Below are positions 37,864 to 51,674 of a stretch of DNA of 64,000 bases, piece after piece. The first letter of the stretch is position 1. Each line of letters starts with the position of its first letter. A model generated the notes under the pieces. It had not been told where the DNA came from. It did not search any database and saw nothing but the letters and a program-made list of their open reading frames with translations. Source of the stretch: Talinum fruticosum (taxonomy: Eukaryota > Streptophyta > Magnoliopsida > Caryophyllales > Talinaceae). The translations under genes and the position numbers were made by a program. The stretch spans positions 3,224,001-3,288,000 of the forward strand of contig JAITYX010000059.1 in NCBI GenBank assembly GCA_021018815.1, written 5' to 3'.

Positions 37864-40800
37864 TCATCTGTATTTTTCAGGCAAGCGGTATCCTGTCTTT
37901 ACTATTTTATCCGCCAACATCTTTCCAGTCTTGGGCATGACATGCCAGTGCAAGGTCAAGTTGAACTCTTTCCCGAGCAAATTGCTACCCTGGAAAAGCA
38001 ATATAACAATTCAAAGCTTGTCAACCGACTATTACTACATCATTACTTTGTATGATGATGACAGCGTAAAATGCAATTGGATACCAACTATTAAGCTATG
38101 TTACTCGGAGTCTTTGCTTATCATCACTGATACTTGATGTTCTGAAGTAATTGAACTGACTTAATACTTCGTTTTATTACAAGACAATGCAGATTTTTTT
38201 ATTTTATAGACAAGTCTGATTTTGATCCCTGAACATTTATTGAGGTCAAAGACCAGTGGACTCGGAGTAAGCAGCTATCAAGGGACAAGCAATAGCCAGA
38301 AAACAAAACCACAAAAAGTAAAATCAGTTCTTGATGAATTGTTACCTGATCGACAAATTTGTACTTGTTCGAGATACGAATCGAAAAACTTGCATGCTCT
38401 TGTGATGGTATTATTGCATCCCATAGCGAAATCTGATGACAGCATAGCCATAGAACAGTTGTTAATAGCAAAAGTATGGACGACAGAACATGACTGAACG
38501 TAGAGTAAAAAAAAGAAACAAAAAAGGGCATTCCAGCCTGTAATGTTTTATTGCCTTTAATAACTAAGGGGCTTCTATGTTCCAATGATCTTTAACAACA
38601 TAAGCCTGTCTCCAAGCAGAAGATGAATATTACAGTATAGCCATCTCACTATCTCAGTGATTTCAGGGCTTCAGTCAAAGAAATATAACTTTTAGCATTG
38701 CTAATGGCATCTATTCTGTGCATGGAACATCAGAAGTTTAGCTATAAAAGAGATCGTTTCACCACATGACAACTGCAGCACCCATGAAACTGTGAAAGAA
38801 CGACCTTGTGATCATTAGAGTAAATGCAAGTTGCAGCAATTTTGTTCTATGATTGGAGCAGCATAAAAATGCATCATTACCCATAGCATTGGTAACTTTC
38901 TTTTGAACAGGATGAGTAACTTCATGAATGCTCATCTTCTCCCAGAAACCGAGCAAGTACTATAAAAGATGCAAATAACGGGATGGTCCAACACCAAGTA
39001 CCAAATACCCTTCATCCCATCATTGGCTAAGGATCCACCCACCCATAACTATAATATTGGAAATAACAGGATGCTCCAACACCAGGTGCCAAAAATTTGA
39101 TTCTGAATAGACGGTGCAGAGCTTGCAAAATTTCTATGAGAAAAGAACCCTCTCAAGTCTGAAGATAACAAGAATCACTACTAATAGCTAGAGTTGGGAA
39201 TTAAACAAAATTTACAAACACGCCTACTAAAAACTGAACTAGATAGCTTTCAAACTCAACAATTTGTTAGAGCACTTTATACAGTCCAAAAGTAGTAACT
39301 TCCTGACATCCAGAGTCAGAGAAATTAGAAATGATGAACTAAAGGCGACTAGATATGATAAACTAAAGTGATAGAGAGAGAGTCGTGCTTACCCTAGATG
39401 AACCGTTGAGAGAGACAGAGAAAGAGAGAGAGGTGTCAACATTAAATTTTCAACCACCATTCCTTACATTTACCTTTAACTAGGTTCAAAGAATTTTGAT
39501 CTTGCTGAACATCGTAATTTTATAAGACACAGAAGACACATATCCCGGAGAAAAAGAATGTACCTGATTCAATGCATTTTTAGGGGTTTCGTACTCTGCA
39601 GCAACAAACACAAAGACCTGTATATGCAAGATACAATAAGTCAGATAATAATTTTGGCTGATTCTTGAAATATCTTGTAGTTTAATAGTGATTAGTGACT
39701 TTGTTTAATTGATGAAATAAAAAATAAATGTGCAGCAATCAAATTTTCTCACTCATAGAAGCATATTTTATAGAGTAATGAGTGCAAGCTTGAGGTATCC
39801 GAAGCACAAAACGTATTCCATTTTTCTCAGAACGTGTCGTGGTCTTTTTACAAACAGAACTCAGAACAGTCAGAGAACAAGCTAGTGACCCCCCCAAAAA
39901 AAAAAAAAGAAGAAAGGAACACTGAGCATATATCATTAAGGCCTCTTTCCACAAGGAGATAACAAAACACCAAATAACTCTTCAGATCTATTTTAACCTT
40001 TACAAATTAAGGATAAACTGAATAAATACAGTAATAAAAACCTGCATAGTCAACATCAACCATTTAAATAGGGGATGAAAAGTTGATATACGTCTCTAAT
40101 AAGCGAGGGTTTGGAGACAGTTGTCCAACAATTCTCTTTTCATTGGCCGAGTTTTGATCCCTTCTGTTTTGTCTAAGGAAATAAGGTTCAGAAACTCAAA
40201 CATAACAGTTCACATATCCACTTTCACAAGAAAAGAAACCACTCATTCCCAATTAACAGATATGCAAGGCACTAATGGAAAAACTCACGCACAAATTCAC
40301 CAAACATTTAAGATGCACAATAGACTAGTTTGGGGCAGGACAGATACCTATAAAAAATCAAACATATGGCAGGAGAGATGCTGGATATAGGAGTTTAGAA
40401 AAGGAGATCTCTACCTGCTTTGTGTTCCATGTAAACAAGGACTGCAAATCTGCTGTAACATTCAAAGTCAACTTCACCTGAATCAACAAAAAATCAGATA
40501 ACTGACAAGCCTTAGCAGAGACACAGCAATTAATAAGAGTTTTAAGAGCACATTTAGTTATGCAAACTGCACAAAAACTTAAGTGAAATATACAGGTAAA
40601 CAAGTAAACAAATTTCAACACATTTGTAATGGCATTTTTTATAATTTCATAATCACAAGCTTATAAATATATCCTCCAGTAGGAACATCGCTATCTACAT
40701 AAATAGCTGAATCTCATCTCTAGCAAAGTAGCAAAGTACTAATACAAGCCACTATTTCTGTCAGAATACCTTTTCAACCAAAAGAAATCACACCAGAATG

Positions 40801-42381
40801 GAGCACCACCAAGCTCATGAGTTAAATAAACATAAAAATTATGCAATCTGGATTCTTGCATCACGAAGCCATGAAATACGAAGCATTAAGCCAAATTTTC
40901 AAACAAGATAACAATAGAATCCTCTGAGTCAAGGCAAAGAGAATGAATTTTGATTACTTGTTTCCATTGAGTATATACATAATCTATGTTAACTGGATTC
41001 AGCTATATCTCTTTCATATGAGTCTGAACCAACCACTTTTCTTACAAAATATGCATTTTTTTTGGGGTCATAATTGAAGTGTCAAGTGCTGATAACCATG
41101 TTCCAGTGTCAAGCGACCACATGGGTACTTGAAGTGAAATGAAGAGTTTTGAGTAATGCAACTCTACGCGTAATTTTGAATGCCAACTGAAAACTTGAAT
41201 TTAATGATCTTCATTGGCCGCTGTAAATGCTTGAACTACTCAGTGGTAATCAACCAAGTGCAGAATAGATTCAGAATAACATGACCATCATTGAGTACCT
41301 AATAAGAATTGAGCCACGTAATTTATTGGTCATAGTTACCAATAACGCTCCCCAAATCACTTAGTTCGGAAGACAGATCGCTATGCAATGCACAAATTTA
41401 CTTTAATTTGGCCTTCAGATTGCTTGTTCCCAGAACGTGGAAAGTACGGTGTGAAGCGTTCCTGGTAACTTCATGGCTATATCTATCTGAAACTTTAAGA
41501 TAAGCCTGACTCAAATCAGGCTAGAGATCTACATAAATTCCAAGTGAACTACTATTGCTTGTAGCAAACCAAGACTCAGATTATTAGATTAGAGTAGGGT
41601 TACAGACTAAGTATGGAGAACGCAAAGTTCATGGCCAGAGGGGAGAGCGAACAGCAAAGGTGTGATTTTGTTTTTTTCATTTTGTTGGGGTTTTTGTTAA
41701 TAGTCTAATATAATCACCATTATTAATTTCAGCAAGAATCGTCCTCATTCAAACAAAAGCCATGATGGTTGACTTGTAATTTTAGTTGACTCCCAAGCCC
41801 CAAATTCAGGAGTCTAAATGAACCCTAAATTCAATTGAGTTGAAATGAATAATCATCAGACAAATTTAGGGATTGGGAGAAACACAAATATTGGCTTCAC
41901 TAATTACAGCCGTGGATTCTGCTCCGCAAGAACTATTGAAGCGTAACGCATCCATTACTTAGTCGCTTCACTGGTCAATTTCAGGAGGGAATAAGAAAAC
42001 TGATCTAATAGAAAAAAAACCAAAAAGGAAAAAACCAGAAATTTGAAGTTGAATCAAGCAAAAGAAAGAAACCCAAAATAATTTCGCAAATTACAAAGAC
42101 AAAGAGATGAAAGAATCAGAATTACCTCATCATTTCCACTGGAGAGCTTCTGAAACTTATGGATGTTCAATACCTAATGCAGAAAACCGAGATCCACAAA
42201 TCAGATTACGGAGAAGACCCCAAAAATTGAGTCAATAAAGAGAGAGAGAGAGAGCCTCAATGGTGGCAGAAGGAGAAGGAGAATAGAAACTATCGGAGAA
42301 AGAAGCCAAGGCGCAAATTATACCCAGTATCGTCACTGATAGAGTTAGCAATGCATTCAATCTGAACCAAAAAGAATGCAT
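37864..42381 (-). CDS. SPC22: Signal peptidase complex subunit 3 (SPC22/SPCS3-like), six exons
   Basis: Exons: 42381-42256, 42173-42126, 40477-40415, 39617-39564, 38432-38346 and 37989-37864. They sum to 504 nt, giving 167 aa, the length known for plant SPC22. The protein starts [20 protein letters not shown] with one membrane segment at about 10-28. It continues through [20 protein letters not shown] (59-79), [16 protein letters not shown] and [16 protein letters not shown], and ends LPEKYR. N64 (NVT) and N136 (NLT) are N-glycosylation sequons on the luminal side. This family is a non-catalytic subunit of the ER signal peptidase complex, which removes signal peptides. All introns end AG; introns 2-5 start GT, but intron 1 (42255-42174) starts GC. 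A dead duplicate is at 30268-32466. Confidence in identity is high because every exon, phase and total length agree. Confidence 0.95.
42239..42254. repeat. (GA)n tract at the 5' splice site of SPC22 intron 1
   Basis: Eight GA units on the plus strand (CT on the gene strand) begin immediately after the exon-1 end, replacing the usual donor context. Confidence 0.85.
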
Positions 42382-43617
42382 CTTGAATTGATTGAATCCT
42401 CTTTCTCTCTTCCTTCCTGCGGATCGAATTTGACGAATGAATAAAAGAGAGACGTGAGTTTTGACTCTTGAGAGTTCAGACCAGCAGGAAGTATCTTTGC
42501 CGAAGGAATTGTGGGGGTTTAAATTTGGGATTTTGAGGGAGCCATTGAAACTGAAGAATTAGATTATACCTTAAAATGGAAGTTTATTATTTTTTTATCA
42601 AATCAAATGGAAGTTTAAAATTTATCAAAACTTCTCCTAAAGAAAAAAAAGGTTTATTTATCACAAAAATTTATCACTACTTCCTAAAGAAAAAAAAATT
42701 TAGCATAAAAAATATAATTTATGATGCGATTTTAATCCAAACTCGAGAAACAAGAGCTTAGGCCAATGCTCTTTCATTCTTTTTTTTTTTTTTGGGTGTT
42801 AGATGTAGATCTGACAATTTGGATCATCAAGTTTATTTTTGGTTGAATTAGATTCAAGTTTGATCATATTCGAGTCAACAAGCTTGAGGTTGAGTTTGAT
42901 TTTGAGTTGGATTATTTTCGGATTTATTGACTTCGACTCACTTGTTTTTTAGTCCAATAGACTTGTTTCGCCATTAAAAAAAAGTTCAGGAAAAAATATT
43001 CAGGTAGGTGTGGATCAAATTTGGTTTTAGGTCAATTTTAGGGTATTTCTTTTAACCGTTTCATGTGTCGGGTCATGTATGAGTTGGGTCATTTAGATCA
43101 GGTCATTTTTACCATATCTACTTAGAAGAGTGCAAAATAGATTGCGTGAACCTTTTTGTATATTGGTTTAGTATCATTCTGCATTATGGTATCTTTTGCA
43201 ACAAGTATAAACACGCATTTAAAAAAGTAAATGTCTAATATGACGTTATAAATGCACAACAAAAGTTGAAAGATTAAGACGATTATTAAATATGGACCTT
43301 TCTTTAGAAAACATACTACATAAAATTCAAAGTTAAATAATATAGTTGCAATAGATTAAATATGGCAATGATTGACCCAAACCTCGAAAGTATTCCAAAT
43401 AACATGTTGCATCTTCGAAAGATTGGTGATTGATTACATTTATTTCCTTAGAATACCCAAACCGAAGCACCCACATGACACGTTCACATGTAGACGGGAG
43501 GGAGTATTGGGTAATAGTTACAAAGAAAACTACTTATTATAGTCCTTTTGTTGGCATCATTTTCTCTAACCATTCAGCGAGCTACTTGACATATGGTGTG
43601 GATTGAAAACATTCGTT
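42382..43617. other. Intergenic region between SPC22 and the SCPL cluster
   Basis: The first ~120 bp are probably the SPC22 5' leader and promoter. 42800-43130 contains repeated TTGAGTTTGAT / GATTCAAG-type text seen in degenerate plant repeats. No gene found. Confidence 0.45.
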
Positions 43618-46600
43618 CTAAATGGATTGCGTCGCTAACCATCTTTTAAACATGTCAAAGCATTCTCGAGGCTTCTCGTGTGAAGTGTGTCCTCCTCCCT
43701 GCAAATTAACAACATAACATGGTTGCCTATATCACTTTTTCTCTAAGCTAAGAAAAAATACCACCAAAAAATGATTAATATTTCTGCACGAGATGTGTTT
43801 ACTTTAACAGTAGCAAATGTCATCTCGTAATGCCCATTTGAGAACTTTGAAGTGTACCTGCACAGAACTTGCATAGTTGAGATGCAACAGTGATTTCGAC
43901 ATAAAAAATGAAGGGGTGAATATGATATGCAGCATGATTGCAATCAGTGTAGTATATTATATCAGTTACCTACCCAGCAACTTGACCTGCACTAAACCAT
44001 GGCTTCCAGCGATTAATATTTGGGAGATTCAGTCTTGTAATCCATTCCAGTGTGCCCACATATGGTACGACCAAATCTTGGTCACCACTGCCCAAGGAAA
44101 GAAAGGAATACTATGATCGATGTATCGGTACAAATACAAGGATAATACGATGGCATGGAGGCAAAGAATACGATTACCTGTAAATCAATACATGCAATAA
44201 CTCCTCAGTAAGATTCTGATGATAGCTAAAGCTGCTTTGAACGTTCTTTGTATATTCTGTAGTATTATCGCATCTAAGCCAAAGAGATTTTGTACCCTGC
44301 ATGAACCGGAAGCATAAGAATTACAAAGATGAAGCACAATATATAGGACAGATTATTTCTTGTAATAAGAAGTAGTTATAAGTTGTAAGGAGTTGTATGG
44401 TATGTGTAAAGTAGTTATAAGAAGTGGGAGTGTGTAAAAGAAATGAAACCGAAAATCTAAACTAAAAAAGGGATTAGAAAAGTCGGTTAGCTGAAGAAAT
44501 ATTTTTCAAAGAAATCAATTCGATTAACATATTCAAAAATAATAGTGTTAATCGGTTTACAGTTCAGTTGGTTCAAAATTTGATTTATCGAACCGCTCAA
44601 ATGAAATTAATTTTTAAAATAATTAATTTGAAAAAAATTGTAGTTATGAAATGTAAAATTTTGATTCATTGCGAGTGGTTACCAGGTAACCGAATCGAAA
44701 ATCCGATTAACCGGCTTTTTCAGTTTGGTTTTGAACCAAAGTTTTTTGTTGCGATTCGAAATTTTCTCAAATTATTTCAATTCAATTTATCAGGTAACAC
44801 TGAACTTGATTAAAGTAAAAAAAATAAAAAATACCCACATACTGTAAACAAATTTATAGTGAAACATTTGATGAAAAATAAATTAAAATAAAACAAACTT
44901 AGGGCACTTTATAGCACCTAGTTGAACGGTTCCCATGCTACGCCTGAATGAAAACATAACATAGTTGTCATATTATGTGTGAATGAAAAGGGCACTTTGG
45001 TTCACCAAAAGTGAAATAGAATGGAATATAACTGAAAATTTTAAAATATTAATATTATTAATTATATTATATTTATTATTAATTTTAATAATGATGATGT
45101 AATTTTGGGAGGAAGGGGATTTAATACCCTCTGAAAGCGGGCGAAATTAAGTGCATCGAGTTCTCAAAGGAGAGGGTTGACTTGATACCCTAGACATCAA
45201 GTACCATACCTTGAGAACTCTAACCAAAGTATCAAACACAAGGTATGGGAACTTTACGTAATGGAATCACGTTCCATTCCCAAACACCCTCTAGCAATCG
45301 CTCTTGACATTTCAACCCGCATCCAAACCATTTTTTAGTAAAGCATATATAGTAAACACATCACAAGTTCGCATATAAGACTGTATCACAATAACTTTTT
45401 TTATTTTATAGATTTGTATCACAATAACTCTTATGTGAGGCACAATACGAGCTTCTCTAATAATATGTTTTGACGTCATGACTTTTCAAAAATTTTGACA
45501 TTACTAATAATATGTTTTAAATAGATTAGCTTTTAAATTCAAGAGTGACATACTAGTACTTCATCTAATAGAGGCTTTTATTGTATTCACTCCTAAATAA
45601 ACTATTAACCACCCCGGCTATTACAAAATATCCTCATAAAATAGAAAAAAAGTAACCCAATAACAATTTACCCGCCTTTCGAATGTGGAGAGCTTTTCGA
45701 ACTAGTAAGTTATTAGCCCAAATGCCAAGGAACACAACTTCGTCTCCCTATAGCACCAAAAAAGGTAAAATTATCCTCTTATTATATCGAATACGAGCTA
45801 TCAATAAATAGATAGACTTGATTTCATATCTAAAATATATATACCCAGAGACCAAGTGAGTGTTGGTACAAGACAAATACCTTACACCCTTTTGGAGGAG
45901 GGATTGGAGAATAACATGAAGGCAACAAGATGTCATCAGCGAATAGTGGATCAAGATCCTGCAAAGAGTATTGCACAATCATTCATTTAGGGTATGAATA
46001 TACGAATATGGATGAGAAGCAAACTCCATTAGTGATATTACTGAAGTGATGACAAGACTTAGTAACTTACATTTGATATTGCTTCTTCATTCTTTAGGCA
46101 TCTTGTATTTCTTGGATCCACAATTTCATAATTCCCATGACAACTTTCCCTGGTTACCTTCGTACAAGAAAGTAAGATATTAAATTTACATCAAAATTAT
46201 ACTAATAAAGTCAGATAAGGGAGAAATTATACGAGATACCAACTTTTCCGTTATTCCTATATTAAATATATTTTTTACTGACAACAAAATACTAAGCAAT
46301 AACATGAACAATAATTTCATGAGACATTCGTTTGCTATATTTTACTATAATCCAGGCTAGAAATATTGTCGTTTATTTGAGAAGTAAATAAGCATTTTAC
46401 TTAAATTTGAAAATAATAATATCAATGATATAGGAGACTGAGCTGTACATTGTGACAGATGTTCTTTTTTTCTTAAAAAAATATACAAGTTAACTATTTA
46501 CCTCGTAAAGTTCATCAGACAAAAGAGAAACCCGATGAGCAAACTCATATCGTGAACTTAGCACGCCTTCTGTTACAGGATTTCCCAATATGTAACCCTA

Positions 46601-47077
46601 CATTGAAAAGGGACGTTATGAAGAAATACTAGACAAGAGACACAAACTTTACTTACTATTAAGGCATGGGGGCAAAGGTTCTCAGTGACTTTTCAACTTG
46701 CTTATTTTAGGACAAAATAGGAAAGGGGTAAGTATAGGCACATAGAAGTAGAAGTGGTATAGAATTGACAGTACCCTAGATGAAAGGAAGAAAGAGACTA
46801 TACGGGTAAGTTAGATGTCTAGGAATTGAACTTGAAAAAGAAGAGGGGGGGCTGTTATTGGCACTCTAGATATCCCTTATGCTTCTGTGTGAGTCTTTGA
46901 GACTCCATGATTACAACATACCTTGAGATTCATCAATGGCCCGGTTCCGACTTTATTCCCTAAAAATGCATATGACAACATGTAAGTGTTTAACGGACAA
47001 ACATCCCATATTATATAAGAATAACAGGATAAGTATATATCTATGTTGTAAATATTTCATTAATATTCCATCCATTT

Positions 47078-47149
<72 letters not shown>

Positions 47150-50100
47150 TTTTAATTAACTTTTTTGTTTCATAATATGTCACTTTACGATCCTAATGAT
47201 ATATTAATTACTAATACACTGAATTGGTACTCATTAGATGTTTTTTCCCCTTTATTTATTTATTTATTTATAATAAAATCTTAAAGTTTGTTATAAATTT
47301 TGTATTTCTTTAATGCTCTTTCCGATTCAAAAATAATAATTATTTTGAAATAGAGAGAATATTACCGTGCAAGATTTCTTGGACAACAATAGGCAGGGGA
47401 ATGCCAGAGTAGGAACTACCAGCAATGTAAAGAGGATTCTCTTGCAGTTCGCTATGTTCTTGAAGCCACTGCATGTACATGCATGCCAAGAGACACACAA
47501 TGAGATACAAACAATACAAATTGCAATGATAATGTCTTATTTCTTATGCTCTCTCCCTCACATTTTATTTACTTGTTATTTCCTTTGCAAATGTCGGAAA
47601 TTAATTACATAGTTTTCTAGATTTACATTGTTAATTAAACTTTTTTCTTTTACTCCCTGAAGGTAATAATAATATTTATTGAATGATGTATAGAAAATAG
47701 AAAATATTGCATAGTTTGTACACATATTTACCTCTTCCACTATAAGATTCCAGGTCATTAGAGACCAAATAATATAAACGGTCTCAACTAGAGACCTAAA
47801 CCGAATTTCACTGATCCCTAATTAAGGTTGACAATGCAGTTTTTGGATAAGTCTCCATTAGAGACGTGGGTGAGCTGTGTTAAGATCGGGAATTCACTCA
47901 CAAATAATAAATAAAGAACAAGAAAGAATAACATAACTTGGACAAGATACTTTATTGGAAAACTCAAAATCGGAAAAAACCACGTCTAATACACTAGAAT
48001 TTGAGTAGCAATTATAAGGAATTTCACTCAAGCTTAAACTAGACACCTTGCATACACTCGCTAAATGACAATAATGGAGGCCAATATACTCGATTTATAG
48101 CCATAAACCGAGTAATAAACATGTAAAAAAATCCAACAAAATAAACGACCGAAACGAGGAAGTCGAGCAGCCCCCATCCGGAATGAGTAGTGCAGCCAAC
48201 ATTGGCTTCTCGTGCTGCTTGCACGGGCCAAGTTTGTTCAGTCCAAATATTACGTCATTTATACCCTTATTTACTTAGTTTTTAACTTGTAAAATAATTT
48301 AATTTTAGCATTCTTACTTATTTTTCTTACTTTTGTAGGTAATAAATCAAATCGAGACAATAGCAAAAAGTTTGAGCAAAAAGGAAGCAAAATGAGCAAG
48401 ATAATGGTGTGCACAGGGGCAGTGCAACTTCGCACAATCGTGCGTAAGTCGCACAGCTGTGCGAACCGACTAGAAGCTTTCGAAGTCGCACAGCACGGCC
48501 GTGCAACTTACCGCTTCGATTTTTCTCGGTTTTGACAGGTTATAAAAGGACAATTTTGGCTCTAATTCAAGGGGCTCAGCTTTTAGGGTTTTTAGGCACC
48601 TCATAGGGTTCTTACTTAGCCAAAATAAAATCCCATTAGGGGAGATTAGTGTAGAGATTTGTACAAGATTTTGGGATTCAAGCCTTCAATTTCAATTCAA
48701 GCATAAGTTTTCTCTTTCTCTCTTTCTCTCTTCCTCTTTACTTCTAGTTTAATACTTTGATTGTTTAATTTACTTTCAAGATTCAATTTTTATTAGTCTA
48801 GATGTTAATTATAGTTAGATTTATTACTTGTTTTCATGCTTGAGTTTAATTATCTAGTTTATATTCTTGTTCAAGTCGGTTTATGTTAGTTTGTTCTTTA
48901 GTGTAGTTTTTATTTTTGTTTCATGTTTTAATGTCAATTAGTTGTTAAAGTTGATTGCTTTGGTTGTGGTTAGCCTTCCTAATGGCTAATTAATCTTATT
49001 TAAGCCTTAACCCAACTAGTTTATGTTTGTTATTTGGGATTGTTTCTCATACCCACCACGTGTTCGATGAAATGCCCGAAAGAGATTTTCTTCTTGATTT
49101 TTGGGTGATTGGTCTATCACTGAAAGGTGGATTCAATTTACTAGCGTGGGTAAAGAGGATAGTCGGGATTTTGGCATGAAAATAGCCCGAATCCTAGCTA
49201 GGTCCATAGGTTGCTACTCTTGTAGTCTAATTGGGCTAACCCCACGAAAGTAGGTAGTTAGAACAATTAGATTAGCTCATGACCCTCGAAAGTGTGGCTT
49301 GAGTGGCCTTTGATGGTGCAACCGACCACTCCTAAATGCTTGCATAGACTTGGTTAGGTTTAGGCTTGTCTTGATTAGTTATTTTATTAAGTGGTAAAAT
49401 CATAACCCGAGTATTTTATTTTTATTACTTTCTAGGTTAGTTTAATCACCATATCTATCTCATCCGTGTTGATTCGCCTAGATAGAAAGTTTAGGTCAGC
49501 TTTGATATTTGAAACACAACTCTCTGTGGACACGACCCATGCTTGCCAGCTAGCTACAACTACGCCGTGCACTTGCGGTTATAATTTTAAGACTTAAATT
49601 CTTCCCTAACAATGTCCTTGGACACGGCCTGTCCGTGCCGGTTATTGGGTGGAAGGTGTTGTCTTCTTCGGCCTAAATGACCCGTTTTCGATGTTCCTTG
49701 GGTCGTGTTGCCATTCTAAGCCTTGAATCGAAAATTTTCGAGTCTAGAAACACCATTAGACAATACATACCCAAAAAGCTGGACTCCAATAAAGATCAAA
49801 TTATATTATAGTTGCTAAGTTTGGTCTCAAGTTAATAAAATTCGGCCTCTAAATTCAAATTGCAACCAACGGCTTTACAACAAGTATTTCTCGGTCTCTA
49901 ACAGGTCCATCTTGTTGTGTTCAAGGAAGATTAATATTTAGTGGCACACCTACTTAATAGATTGATTTTATCCAACATGATGAGAATAGGAGGGGTGAAA
50001 GAAAGAAAAACAACGGTGAATAAAGAGATTCATAATTATATAGTAATATAATCAAGTGAAGAAGTTACGAATGAAAATATGGGTTTTTCTAACTTTTTTA

Positions 50101-51643
50101 GGAACTCATAATTATGCCTCGATGCCTTGATGTCATCACTGTAATACCCTTGTGGAGTTTTTGAATATGAGAATCCCGTCCCAACCGGCGCATCGATAAA
50201 TATTATGTGAGCAACTCGAGAATGATCAAACATTAACATGGTGTTAATTTTATCGATCAAAACACTTTGTTTATACAAGGTTTTGATGTCTAAATAACAA
50301 ATTAGTTATGGTACCTTTGTCCATGCATAAGGATTCAATTTGAACGTTGGCACTCCTGTTTGCCAACTCACTGCAAGATCCACATTGAGAGGACCTACAT
50401 CGAGTTTAATATAGGGTGAAAGGAAGATCGAAAAAGAACTGAAATGAGGTGATTAGTTGGATGGGATATGAGATATTTGAGAATTACCAAAGGACATGAA
50501 TTAAGATAGGAGTTTAAGGATACTCGGCAAGTACTTGCTGGTCTTCGATCGTGTTGCTAGTATATTATTCTAATCAAACAAAATGATTTGGGATCTCTTA
50601 ATATCAGCCTCTATGCTTTTAGGGGTACATATACATATATGTGTACTTATGGTTTTACTTGTAAAGATAAAATTGTTTGTATCTCAAACTTCGTGAAAAA
50701 TGCGACCTGAGAGTTGTTGTTGTTATCCAAGGCTCATTGAGTTGCAAGAAGTATGTGTAAAGTAAATTCAGTAGGCTAACTTCCTTTTGTAAAGGTTATA
50801 AGTAGATATGTAAAAACTTATTTTAGATATGAAACCTAAGTAAAACGACCTATATAAAAATAAAATAACTTATTTGATACTCTCTCCATCTGATATTACT
50901 TGTTTATTTAAATTAAGAGTCTGATTTTTGTGAAACATAAATAAAACTCTTATTTCTAAAGAATTGTATAACAAAAGAGGTAGAACATGATAAACATAAA
51001 ATAAAAAAGGACAAAATTGTGACTTTTGAATTATTTTCAAGGTAAATCCATATTTTCAATATTAGTAATCATTATAGACTTGCAAATAAATTATTTTATT
51101 TTTATATTTTCTATAAATTTCACAACTTTTTCTTTTGTAAGAGAGGGGACAAGCTATAAACATTAGTTAGATATAGGCCCACCGGATGTAAATCACCCCA
51201 AGCGGGGCCCACTCAAGCGAAATAGGTTGACTGGCAACATGACTTTGGCAGAACCGAAGAACTCGTTTGTGAGGCCTAGCTAGAAGTTCGGATTTGGAAA
51301 TTGGGAAGTTGAGAGTTCGATTCTCCAGGTGGAAGCTTAGATTTGGAAATGGGAAAGGTGGGAGGGAGCAAGAGTAAGAGAGGAGTATGGGCAAGAAGGG
51401 GAAGAGGAAGAGGAAGATACCAGATTCCAAAAGAAAACCAGACAAACCAGAACAGCCAGGGCCGCCAGTGAGCCAAAGCAAAAGTGGGTCTGTTTTGGGA
51501 TCTCTCTCCGACTCAACGAAGTAGTAGAATAGCTGGATTTCCTCGTCTTCCCCTACGCCAATATATCTGCGTTCGTAAGTTCAAACCCATTTCTGAGCAT
51601 ATGGAATGGAGTACAAACATACAATACCAAGATACAGACATGG

Positions 51644-51674
<31 letters not shown>

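Noticed and set aside
49022..49100. A PPR-like snippet (VFDEMPERD) in plus-strand translation
   Set aside because: It is a single nine-residue match with no neighbouring PPR repeats, inside LTR-like sequence where such text is common.
50216..50278. Extension of SCPL exon 4 upstream (MYKQSV...)
   Set aside because: Between the two copies most changes in this stretch alter residues, which fits intron rather than coding sequence. No phase-0 acceptor precedes it.
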